A stretch of 5,592 bases of DNA, taken from NCBI GenBank assembly GCA_018304285.1, contig JAGVWL010000010.1:1-5592 (forward strand), written 5' to 3'. The notes below the pieces were generated by a model. It did not search any database. It was not told where the DNA came from and saw only the letters and a program-made list of their open reading frames with translations. This DNA comes from Microcaldota archaeon (GTDB lineage: Archaea; Micrarchaeota; Micrarchaeia; Norongarragalinales; Norongarragalinaceae). The first letter of the stretch is position 1; each line of letters opens with the position of its first letter. The position numbers and the translations under genes are program-made. Shown in pieces: positions 1 through 5,592 of the stretch.

Positions 1-1
1 C

Positions 2-865
2 GCCATACGCGCTTTATCTTTCGCAGGCTACCTCAACGCCATGCTTTTGGCCAGCATATTGTTCGCAGTGCTGTCCGTGCTCGTATTCTACAAGATTCTC
101 AAGGAATTCAAGTACACCGACCAGCCGTTTTACATTGCCGCGTTATTCGCATTCATTCCCCCGAGGTGGCTTATTTACCACAGCGTCGGTGCAGCCGAAT
201 CGATGTTCGTCTTCCTCACGCTCCTTTCGTTTTACTTCTACAAGAAAGACCAGCATGCTTTTGCAGCTGTTAGTGGCACCCTTGCGGCGGTAACGAAAAT
301 CTTAGGCGTTCTCTTGTTTCCGTTCTTCATTGCAATGCTTTTTCTCGGCAGGAAAAAGGCGGACTGGCGGTCGTACTGCATGTACGCCTTGATTCCGTTG
401 GCGTTGATAGCACACTTTCTCTTTTTCCAAAGCGCGTTCGGCGATTTCTGGATTTACCTCAAAGTGAACGCGGGTGGCGTGAGCGCCACGCCCTTTTCCA
501 CAATAGCCTCTTCAGCCGCGCTTTCCCCTGCGCCCGAGTTTTACGTCGGCATCTATGCGATAACGGCGCTGGGCATTTCGCGCGCGTTCAAGAAAGACAA
601 AGCTTTAGCGTTGTTTGCTCTGCTTTTCTTCATTCCCGCGCTTTTCATCAACTTGAGGGACGTGAGCCGCTATCTCATTCCCGCAATGCCCTTCGCTTTG
701 CTCATAGGCTTCGAAGACATTCTGAAGTCAAAGGAATTCAAGCGCATCCTTCCCCTGGTCATAGTGCTCGTTTACCTATACGCGTGGACTTTCACTGCAG
801 CTGATTTGGACCACTTGATGCCAGGGGAATACTGGACGAAGGCGATGGCGTTCTTCGGAAGATAA
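2..865 (+). CDS. GT-C family polytopic glycosyltransferase, PIG-V / protein mannosyltransferase-like (5' partial)
   Basis: The reading frame is open to the left edge (visible codons AIRALSFAGYLNA precede the first ATG at 41), so the true start is probably outside the window and the ATG at 41 is internal. About 287 residues are visible, mostly hydrophobic helices separated by short Lys/Arg-rich loops, as in GT-C integral membrane glycosyltransferases. Counting from the ATG at 41, family-like patches are HSVGAAES (47-54), TKILGVLLFP (85-94) and RDVSRYLIPAMPF (206-218). Similar patches (a Ser/Glu motif after a helix, a Thr-Lys/Arg...Gly...Pro motif, and RYL-P-P) occur in PIG-V-like and GT39-like mannosyltransferases. 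Such enzymes move a sugar from a polyprenyl-phosphate donor to an acceptor on the outer face of the membrane. The catalytic first loop, normally near the N-terminus, is not visible, so donor and acceptor cannot be named. The two following glycosylation genes on the same strand support the assignment. Confidence 0.72.
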   Translation, partial: AIRALSFAGYLNAMLLASILFAVLSVLVFYKILKEFKYTDQPFYIAALFAFIPPRWLIYHSVGAAESMFVFLTLLSFYFYKKDQHAFAAVSGTLAAVTKILGVLLFPFFIAMLFLGRKKADWRSYCMYALIPLALIAHFLFFQSAFGDFWIYLKVNAGGVSATPFSTIASSAALSPAPEFYVGIYAITALGISRAFKKDKALALFALLFFIPALFINLRDVSRYLIPAMPFALLIGFEDILKSKEFKRILPLVIVLVYLYAWTFTAADLDHLMPGEYWTKAMAFFGR

Positions 866-892
866 CACGGCCAGGCGCATACGAGCATCCTG

Positions 893-912
893 AATAAAAG
901 CAGGTTTTTACA
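893..912 (+). promoter_or_regulatory. Weak candidate archaeal promoter (TATA-like) upstream of the 647-residue gene
   Basis: The 74-base gap between the first two genes holds two A/T-rich stretches, AATAAAAG (893-900) and TTTTTACA (905-912), in otherwise G+C-balanced DNA. The first would put a transcript start near 920-925, leaving room for the ribosome binding site at 928-932. Neither closely matches an archaeal box A with a BRE, and the T-run could instead be a weak terminator for the gene ending at 865. Read-through from the upstream gene is equally possible. Confidence 0.22.
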
Positions 913-927
913 AAAAGGCATTCGAAC

Positions 928-932
928 GTGAT
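928..932 (+). promoter_or_regulatory. Ribosome binding site GTGAT for the 647-residue membrane protein
   Basis: GTGAT lies 7 bases before the ATG at 940. It matches the GGTGAT core complementary to the conserved 3' end of 16S rRNA. It supports 940 as the real start and argues against the alternative-frame reading that begins at 933. Confidence 0.6.
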
Positions 933-939
933 TTGAAAA

Positions 940-2883
940 ATGTTTTACGCAGTCCTCTTTCTCGCATTTTCAATCCTGTTCGGCCACGCGGTCGTGGAAA
1001 AAATAGGGTTTGCCCGCTCGCGCGAGGAACAGGTTTTCTTTTCGATGGCGCTCGGGCTGCCTTTGGCGTCGGTAGTGGCTTACGCCAGCTTTTTCGTTTT
1101 CGGAAATCTGGCGCATTTAGCTTCCCTCGTCGCACTGCCGCTTTTTTCCTTCCTCATGCTCCGCCGGAACTGGAAAGCGAAGCAAGGGTGGGACACGGGA
1201 TTTTGGCTGAGGATGGCGCCAGTAATAATTTTAATCACAATCTTGTTTTCCGCCGGCGCGGTTCATGTCAACGCCCAGGGCAATTACGAAGTGAGCGGAT
1301 TGTTCTGGCAAGACACCTACTACCATGTCAGTATCGAAAAATACTTTGCCTACAACAACATCGTCCCGCCCCAAGACCCTCAATACTCGGGCGTTCCGCT
1401 GAACTACTCCTTTTTGATAGACTTGTATTCTGGCGTGCTTGAAAGGCTCGAAATGCCGTTCACGCTCGCATTCGCACTCCCCGCGCTGTTGATGGTGATA
1501 GCGTTTTTCGCCTGCGTTTATTTCCTGGCGTTCAGGCTGGGCGCAAGCAAAAACGCGGCAATCATTGCAGTCTTGCTCCTGCTATTCTCCGGAAGCATGT
1601 CTTACGGCATGATGTTCGAAGACGCGCAAACACACGCAAGCGTAGCGGATTGGCTGAAAAACCCGGACAGGGATTATGCGGTGCTGATTGAAAATCCGCC
1701 GGTAGGTCACGTAATCCAGTTTTTCAAATCCCATCTGGCCCGCCAGCGTTCAAGCAACTTCGGATACACGGTCGCGGTGGTCGTGTTCATACTGCTTTTC
1801 GAGATAGCGAAGCAGTTCGAAACGCGGGTTGGAAAAGCTTTTGAAAAACGAAAATTGGATTCAAAACTTTTTTTCGCGGCGGGAGTGCTTACGGGCTTGC
1901 TGCCTTTGATGCGCGAAGCCGCGTTCATAGCGTGCATTCTTGCCGCTGGAACGCTGTTTTTGATTTACAGGCACAAGAAATGGATTTGGTTTTTTGTTCC
2001 CGCGCTTTTGCTCGGCATAGTGCAATTCGCTTCGTGGATAGGGCCGTCGACTTCAAACAATTACGTTGCGCTGGAAATAGGCTGGAGGGCGATGTCGCAA
2101 AACCCGGTCAACATCGCCTGGTTTTGGATTGAAAACATGGGGCTTCCGCTCGTATTCGCAATCGCCGGCTTCGTCCTTGCGCCGAAGCAAGTGCGCAGGT
2201 ATTACCTTGCATTCATACCGCTCTTCCTTGCTTTTACGCTCTTTCGCTTCTCTCCCGATTACATGAACAACATGAAGCTCGTCAACCTCTGGCAAATTCC
2301 GACTTTTGCGCTGGGCGCGCTTGCGCTTGCGAAACTGTACGAATTCTGCTTTCCCGCGGTCAAGGGCAAAAAAAAGCAGAAACGAAGGATGCTTAATTTG
2401 CTTCCGCCCGCGGCTGCGCTAATATTGCTTGTAGCGGCTATATTGCCAGGCGCGCTTTCAATCCAGAAAGACGCTTGGAACCAGATTTCCCTTTACGGGC
2501 GGGCCGACGTGGAATTCGCCAAAGACGCGAATGCGATTCTGCCCGTGGATGCGGTGGTGCTTGCTTTCGACGCACCCCACGCTTTCGATTTGGTCGGAAG
2601 AGTGCGCATGCTTGGCTTTCCCGCGGTAGGATGGGTCAAGGGGAGAAGCGATTGGTACGAAAGGGCGGTAGACCAGCAAGACTTTTACTCCGGAAAAAGA
2701 ATGGAGGAAGTAATACGGAAGTACGGGCTAACGCACGTTTCGCTCATCCCGAACAACGAACGGCGTTTCAAAGACTTGAATGAAACGGCAATACGCACTT
2801 CGCCTTTGCTCAAGCGGCTATACCAAAAAACAATAAACGGCTTAGACTATGAGATTTACGAAGTGAGGAAAGAAGGGAATTAA
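940..2883 (+). CDS. Large GT-C-like integral membrane protein with C-terminal soluble domain, putative glycosyltransferase
   Basis: This 647-residue protein is mostly membrane helices (roughly 1-17, 35-75, 92-108, 175-220, 275-290, 310-370, 400-465 and 486-506), followed by a soluble region of about 140 residues (507-647). After the third hydrophobic segment comes a large loop with D125-TYY-H129 and then PPQDP (143-147), GVPLNY (151-156). This D-x3-H plus PP-DP-x-GxxLxY layout is typical of the first extracytoplasmic loop of uncharacterised GT-C proteins (DUF2298 and similar families), where the acidic residue is the likely catalytic base or metal ligand. The C-terminal part carries a GRVRMLGFPAVGW-like stretch (553-565), DFYSG (581-585) and VSLIPNNERR (600-609), a pattern I associate with the C-terminal domain of such proteins. 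The start is supported by a GTGAT ribosome binding site. A polyprenyl-linked sugar is the expected donor; the acceptor is unknown. The GT2 gene starts 16 bases downstream, so the two are probably co-transcribed. Membrane topology was judged by eye. Confidence 0.7.
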   Translation: MFYAVLFLAFSILFGHAVVEKIGFARSREEQVFFSMALGLPLASVVAYASFFVFGNLAHLASLVALPLFSFLMLRRNWKAKQGWDTGFWLRMAPVIILITILFSAGAVHVNAQGNYEVSGLFWQDTYYHVSIEKYFAYNNIVPPQDPQYSGVPLNYSFLIDLYSGVLERLEMPFTLAFALPALLMVIAFFACVYFLAFRLGASKNAAIIAVLLLLFSGSMSYGMMFEDAQTHASVADWLKNPDRDYAVLIENPPVGHVIQFFKSHLARQRSSNFGYTVAVVVFILLFEIAKQFETRVGKAFEKRKLDSKLFFAAGVLTGLLPLMREAAFIACILAAGTLFLIYRHKKWIWFFVPALLLGIVQFASWIGPSTSNNYVALEIGWRAMSQNPVNIAWFWIENMGLPLVFAIAGFVLAPKQVRRYYLAFIPLFLAFTLFRFSPDYMNNMKLVNLWQIPTFALGALALAKLYEFCFPAVKGKKKQKRRMLNLLPPAAALILLVAAILPGALSIQKDAWNQISLYGRADVEFAKDANAILPVDAVVLAFDAPHAFDLVGRVRMLGFPAVGWVKGRSDWYERAVDQQDFYSGKRMEEVIRKYGLTHVSLIPNNERRFKDLNETAIRTSPLLKRLYQKTINGLDYEIYEVRKEGN

Positions 2884-2899
2884 AAAAAGGTCGGTTTGG

Positions 2900-3844
2900 T
2901 TGTACAAGAAAAACAAGGTTTGCATCGTCGTGCCTGCGCACAACGAGGAGGAATTCGTCGGCGGGGTAATCAAAACCGTTCCGGCTTATGCGGACTGGGT
3001 CGTCGTGGTGGACGACGCCAGCACCGACGGAACTTCCAACGCTGCGGCAAAAGCGGCAGGAAAGCGGCTGGACAAAAAAGTTTTCATTCTCAAGCACGAA
3101 AAAAACCAGGGAGTGGGCGGCGCGATAATCGCTGGTCACAAGAAGGCGTTGGAGTTGGGCGCGGATTTTTCGGTGGTAATGGCAGGCGACGGGCAAATGC
3201 CTTCCGAGCATGCACACAAACTGCTGGATGCGCTGGTGGAAGGGTACGATTACGCGAAGGGAAACAGGTTTTTGAGTAAAAGCTCCATACAGGCGATGCC
3301 CTTGCTGCGGTTGCTGGGAAACATCATCCTCACTTTCCTTACGAAAGCGGCTAGCGGCTATTGGCAAATTTTCGACCCGCAAAACGGCTTTACTGCAATA
3401 CGCGCTTCGGCCTTGCGCGCTATAAACCTCGATTCTGTGAGCAAGGGATATCTTTTCGAGAACGACATGCTCGTGAAGCTCAACATCGCCGGCTTGCGCG
3501 TCAAGGACGTCGCGATTCCTTCGAGCTACGGGAGCGAGAAAAGCGGAATCAAACTGCGAAGGTTCGCGCCTGCGGCGGCGTTCCTTTTGGGCAAGAGTTT
3601 CTTCAAGCGCATTTTCGAAAAATACGTCATACGCGATTTCCATCCCATCGCGCTGTTCTTCATTTTCGGACTGCTGCTTTTGACGCTGGGTTTAGCGACG
3701 GGCGCGTGGATATTGTGGAACAAATTCTTCCACGCGCTTTCCCCGAGCGTTGGAAGCGTGCTGCTTTGCCTGCTCCCGTCGATAGTGGGAGTGCAATTGC
3801 TGTTGACCGCGCTCATTCTCGACGTCCTGGAAACCAAGCGTTGA
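2900..3844 (+). CDS. GT2 family glycosyltransferase, dolichol-phosphate-sugar synthase-like, with two C-terminal TM helices
   Basis: The 314-residue protein has a GT-A domain (about 6-225) and two membrane helices (about 249-273 and 282-309). Visible GT2 motifs are VPAHNEE (11-17), VDDAST (37-42) for nucleotide binding, MAGDGQMP (94-101) at the DxD position, GNRF (121-124), DPQNGFTAIR (159-168) and FENDM (186-190), then a basic SYGSEKSGIK stretch (209-218). The order matches DPM/DPG synthase-like enzymes, which transfer a sugar from a nucleotide donor to dolichyl or polyprenyl phosphate on the cytoplasmic face. At the DxD site the first Asp is replaced by Ala (AGDGQ instead of the common DADGQ), a variant I believe occurs in a subfamily. 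The start is TTG at 2900: an in-frame stop lies at 2864-2866 and no ATG or GTG intervenes. A partial ribosome binding site, AAAGGT, lies just before it. The preceding gene stops at 2883. The probable role is to supply lipid-linked sugar to the two upstream GT-C proteins. Mannose or glucose cannot be told apart. Confidence 0.85.
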   Translation: MYKKNKVCIVVPAHNEEEFVGGVIKTVPAYADWVVVVDDASTDGTSNAAAKAAGKRLDKKVFILKHEKNQGVGGAIIAGHKKALELGADFSVVMAGDGQMPSEHAHKLLDALVEGYDYAKGNRFLSKSSIQAMPLLRLLGNIILTFLTKAASGYWQIFDPQNGFTAIRASALRAINLDSVSKGYLFENDMLVKLNIAGLRVKDVAIPSSYGSEKSGIKLRRFAPAAAFLLGKSFFKRIFEKYVIRDFHPIALFFIFGLLLLTLGLATGAWILWNKFFHALSPSVGSVLLCLLPSIVGVQLLLTALILDVLETKR

Positions 3845-3860
3845 AAGGCCGCTAGAGCAT
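3845..3860. other. 16-base gap between convergent genes
   Basis: The stop codons of the plus-strand GT2 gene (3842-3844) and the minus-strand kinase gene (3863-3861) are separated by only 16 bases. I see no hairpin or T-run inside the gap. On the plus strand the nearest T-runs lie just past it, inside the kinase coding region (about 3867-3872 and 3886-3890), and could end the plus transcript there, producing a short antisense overlap. Confidence 0.6.
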
Positions 3861-4412
3861 TCAGAGTCTTTTGGCAGCGGCGATTATTTTCTCGGCAGTA
3901 CGCTGCTGGTCGAGCAGCGCATTATTCACAACCAAGCAGCTGCCCGGCTTTTTGTATTCAATCGAATAAAGCTTTTTGTAGCGCGCTTTGTTGGAAGCGT
4001 CGCGGTAGCGCACTTCCTCCAGCGCCTTGCGCAAGCTCTTGCTATCCCGCTTTGCCAGTCGCCCCGCCCTCACGCCTTGAGGCGCGTCCAGCCAAACCTT
4101 CAAGTCGAAATGCGGTTTTTTCAGTCCCAGTTTCGGCGCGATCTTGTCGAGAAAAACGGCAAGGCGCGAGCTGACAACGCAGTTTTTTTCATTCAAAGCG
4201 AATTCTATTTGCTTCCTGTCGAGCATGACGTCGAAGCGCGCGTCTTTCTCCGCTTTCGCGTGCAATTCAGCGAAAGGCAGGCGCAATTCGCGCGCCATGT
4301 CGTGGAAAGTGTAATTGTATTTCTTCAAACGCAGGGCTTTCGCCACGCGTTCGGATGCGGTGGAATTGCCGCAGGCGGTAAGGCCGGAAATCGCTATGCG
4401 CATTTTTCTCAC
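3861..4412 (-). CDS. Archaeal-type cytidylate kinase / NMP kinase-like P-loop protein with variant P-loop
   Basis: The 183-residue protein has the size and motif order of archaeal CMP kinases, which phosphorylate CMP or dCMP with ATP in the cytoplasm. A P-loop spans 10-18 (GLTACGNST), followed by HDMARELRLPFAELHAKAEKD-like family sequence (37-57), DRKQIE (65-70), SSR (81-83) where relatives carry the EGR substrate-binding patch, DLKVWLDAP (103-111) and a lid-like RxxDxxx-RYKKLYxI region (about 135-151) with basic residues. The Walker A lysine is Asn16. Known archaeal relatives such as the Methanocaldococcus enzyme have Thr there, so loss of Lys is tolerated in the family, but activity on CMP is not assured here. 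The start is GTG at 4412, overlapping the upstream stop; an internal ATG three codons later (4403) would give the usual family N-terminus, MRIAISG, and is an equally good start. It may be a divergent paralogue rather than the housekeeping enzyme. Confidence 0.78.
   Translation of the reverse strand: MRKMRIAISGLTACGNSTASERVAKALRLKKYNYTFHDMARELRLPFAELHAKAEKDARFDVMLDRKQIEFALNEKNCVVSSRLAVFLDKIAPKLGLKKPHFDLKVWLDAPQGVRAGRLAKRDSKSLRKALEEVRYRDASNKARYKKLYSIEYKKPGSCLVVNNALLDQQRTAEKIIAAAKRL
4409..4412 (-). promoter_or_regulatory. GTGA stop/start overlap suggesting translational coupling
   Basis: On the minus strand the TGA stop of the surface-protein gene (4411-4409) overlaps the GTG start of the kinase-like gene (4412-4410). 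Such four-base overlaps usually indicate one transcript and coupled translation. If the ATG at 4403 is used instead, the genes are separated by 5 bases and the same conclusion holds. Confidence 0.6.
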
Positions 4413-5592
4413 CGCCCTTCCTTGCGCCTTACGAAAAACAAGGCGAGCAACGCGAAAAAGGCGATTACGAACAAATCGCTCTCGGGCAAAGCCTGCTTTT
4501 GCTTTACGACAATCAAAGCTTGCGGGTCGTTCGCTGAATAAAGCGTCCCCCCGTCGTTGGCTTCCACTTTAATCCGGTAAGAGCCTGAAGCCAATTCCTG
4601 CGACTGCAACCCCAGCAGTTGGGGCGTGAGGTTGAGGATGAAAAGCCCTGGCTGTGCGGCGTCGCAGGAAACCGCGGAAGGAATGCTCCCGAACGCCCGG
4701 TCGTCGATCGTGAAAAGCAAGCTCGCGCGTGCAGCTTCGCTGCACGCCGTTGCGAAACCAGTGGCAGCAGAATTGTACAAAACCGAGACAGTGGCGCTTT
4801 CCACCGATTCAGCGCCCACGACTTTCTTTCCTTCTATGCGCAGGATGCTGCCCGAAGCATCTTCGGGGTTAAAGCAAGCCGAGCAAGCGAAATTGCACGT
4901 CTGCCCTGCACTGCAGCCGGCGTTGTTCTGCTTGTCGCACGTTTCCCCCGCATCAACGATTCCGTTTCCGCAATATCCGCCGGCGGGAGCACTTGCACTC
5001 GGGGAAGCTGAAGCTCCGCCGCTCGGCGAAGCAGAAGCTGAAGGCGAGGGGGAAACGGACGGAGAAGGACTACCGCTTGGAGAAGGGGAAGCAGAAGCGC
5101 TGGGCGAGGGAGAAGGAGAACCCGATGGAGAGGGGCTCGGGCTTGCCGACGGGCTCGCTGAAGGGGAAGCGCTGGGCGAAGGTGAAGGGCTACCGCCTGG
5201 TGAAGGAGAAGCTGAGGGAGAAGGAGAACCTGACGGAGAAGGGCTGGGGGAAGGAGATGGAGAGGGGCTTGGAGAAGGAGAAGCGCTGGGGGAAGGTGAA
5301 GCTGAGGGAGAGGGACTGGGCGAAGGAGCGGCGCAACAGTCTGACGGAAAGTTGCAAAAACGCCCTGGGTTGATGTTGGTGCAAACGTTGTTCGTGCACT
5401 GCGCCGAGTTCAAGCAATCCGCGTGGCAAACGCCGCCTGGCTCGAACTCCCAAGGAGGAGTGCACAATGGGGAGCAGATTATAGATTGGATTCCGCAAGA
5501 GCCGCTCGGTGGAGTTTCAGGGCAAATGGAACCCGAAGTGCAAGTTCCTCCGTTGCACCCCGCGGTAATCAAACCGCCGCCCAAAAAGCAGT
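4409..5592 (-). CDS. Secreted or surface-anchored Cys-rich, Ser/Pro-rich modular protein (5' partial)
   Basis: The frame is open through the right edge (Cys-Phe precede the TTG at 5584), so the N-terminus is outside the window. Counting from that TTG, 391 residues are visible. Their order is a hydrophobic LGGGLITAGC-like end of a possible signal peptide, a domain with 13 cysteines (10-84), a Ser/Pro/Ala/Gly linker (87-200), a cysteine module CGNGIVDAGETCD...C (205-237), a beta-strand-rich-looking domain (about 246-362) and a C-terminal tail with LPES (366-369), a hydrophobic helix (371-385) and RRKEGR (386-391). The cysteine module resembles the DUF4215 / Myxococcus cysteine-rich repeat family. 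The composition fits an extracellular, disulfide-bonded protein held in the membrane or cell envelope by its C-terminus. LITAGC could also be a lipobox. I do not recognise the specific protein; no catalytic motif is seen, so adhesion or a structural role is only a guess. It precedes the kinase-like gene in the same transcript. Confidence 0.8.
   Translation of the reverse strand, partial: CFLGGGLITAGCNGGTCTSGSICPETPPSGSCGIQSIICSPLCTPPWEFEPGGVCHADCLNSAQCTNNVCTNINPGRFCNFPSDCCAAPSPSPSPSASPSPSASPSPSPSPSPSPSPSPSGSPSPSASPSPGGSPSPSPSASPSASPSASPSPSPSGSPSPSPSASASPSPSGSPSPSVSPSPSASASPSGGASASPSASAPAGGYCGNGIVDAGETCDKQNNAGCSAGQTCNFACSACFNPEDASGSILRIEGKKVVGAESVESATVSVLYNSAATGFATACSEAARASLLFTIDDRAFGSIPSAVSCDAAQPGLFILNLTPQLLGLQSQELASGSYRIKVEANDGGTLYSANDPQALIVVKQKQALPESDLFVIAFFALLALFFVRRKEGR
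4412..4486 (-). other. C-terminal tripartite sorting-like tail (PES, helix, RRK) of the surface protein
   Basis: Residues 367-391 comprise Pro-Glu-Ser, a hydrophobic run of about 15 residues and a basic end (RRKEGR). The layout matches the short-motif / membrane helix / arginine cluster design of PEP-, PEF- and PGF-CTERM signals cleaved by exosortases or archaeosortases. PES is not a named variant that I know, so it may simply be a C-terminal membrane anchor. Confidence 0.45.
4874..4972 (-). other. CGNG...GETCD cysteine module in the surface protein
   Basis: Residues 205-237 hold six cysteines (205, 216, 224, 230, 234, 237). They begin with CGNGIVDAGETCD, the hallmark of DUF4215 / TIGR02232-type repeats found in secreted proteins. 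Only one copy is present, and the usual D-D-G-N after the second cysteine is replaced by DKQN. Confidence 0.7.
4985..5326 (-). repeat. Low-complexity Ser-Pro repeat tract (protein linker; C/T-rich coding strand, purine-rich complement)
   Basis: The coding strand encodes about 114 residues (87-200) that are almost entirely Ser, Pro, Ala and Gly, mostly as SP, SPSA, SPSG and SPSPSP units. The opposite strand reads as G/A-rich hexamer-like units such as GGAGAA and GGGGAA. Repeats are degenerate: all six Ser codons and all four Pro codons occur, though near-copies of a block containing GAAGCGCTGGG recur at about 5094, 5166 and 5280. The tract probably forms an extended, rigid spacer between the two cysteine-rich parts and is a natural candidate for O-glycosylation. 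Confidence 0.85.
5333..5557 (-). other. 13-cysteine N-terminal domain of the surface protein
   Basis: Residues 10-84 contain cysteines at 10, 15, 21, 30, 37, 41, 53, 57, 63, 68, 77, 83 and 84. The second half has a pattern (C-x3-C-x5-C-x4-C-x8-C-x5-CC) like the short disulfide-rich modules of secreted proteins. An odd number suggests that one cysteine is unpaired or lipidated, or that a partner lies beyond the edge. I do not recognise a named family. Confidence 0.6.

Noticed and set aside
933..1442. 169-residue plus-strand open frame overlapping the start of the 647-residue gene
   Set aside because: The translation is Arg-rich and low in structure, in a shifted frame over a gene with a good ribosome binding site and membrane helices.
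2810..3643. 277-residue minus-strand open frame opposite the GT2 gene
   Set aside because: It lies fully antisense to a clear GT2 enzyme, has a basic, Arg/His-rich composition with no recognisable domain, and crosses the junction of two real genes.
4077..4541. 154-residue plus-strand open frame
   Set aside because: It is antisense to the kinase-like gene and the end of the surface gene, with no domain-like sequence and no plausible start signal.
4985..5326. CRISPR array or minisatellite
   Set aside because: No fixed-length repeat with unique spacers is seen. The units are short, degenerate and in frame with a coding sequence.
4993..5373. 126-residue plus-strand Lys/Glu-rich open frame
   Set aside because: It is the purine-rich complement of the Ser/Pro repeat; its Lys, Glu and Gly content simply reflects the repeat DNA.
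5190..5498. 102-residue minus-strand frame rich in Ser and Phe
   Set aside because: It is a frame-shifted reading of the repeat and the Cys-rich domain. The cysteine patterns are found only in the other frame.

Overview
The window is gene-dense, with no gap over about 75 bases between genes. It looks archaeal, possibly from the DPANN group. The evidence is an archaeal-type cytidylate kinase homologue, TTG and GTG starts, one clear GTGAT ribosome binding site, a Cys-rich Ser/Pro-rich surface protein ending in a sorting-signal-like tail, and close packing of genes. The lineage is an inference from gene content; no rRNA or tRNA is present to confirm it.

Plus strand, 2-3844: three consecutive genes for membrane-linked glycosylation. 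The first is the C-terminal part of a polytopic GT-C glycosyltransferase resembling the PIG-V / protein mannosyltransferase group, cut by the left edge. After 74 bases comes a complete 647-residue GT-C-like membrane protein with a D-x3-H motif in its first large loop and a soluble C-terminal domain. After 16 more bases comes a GT2 glycosyltransferase of the dolichol-phosphate-sugar synthase type with two C-terminal membrane helices. The simplest reading is that the GT2 enzyme charges a polyprenyl phosphate with a sugar and the GT-C proteins use that lipid-linked sugar outside the membrane.

Minus strand, 5592-3861: two convergent, overlapping genes. The upstream one, whose N-terminus lies beyond the right edge, encodes a secreted or surface-anchored protein. 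It has a 13-cysteine domain, a linker of about 114 residues built almost only of Ser, Pro, Ala and Gly, a CGNG...GETCD cysteine module, a beta-rich-looking domain, and a PES / hydrophobic helix / RRK tail. Its stop codon overlaps (GTGA) the start of an NMP-kinase-like protein whose P-loop has Asn in place of the usual Lys. The two operons converge with 16 bases between their stop codons.

The most interesting idea is that the Ser/Pro-rich surface protein could be an acceptor of the neighbouring glycosylation genes, and that its tail could be a variant archaeosortase-type signal. Both are inferences from layout and sequence. I see no CRISPR array, insertion sequence, tRNA, rRNA or defence system.
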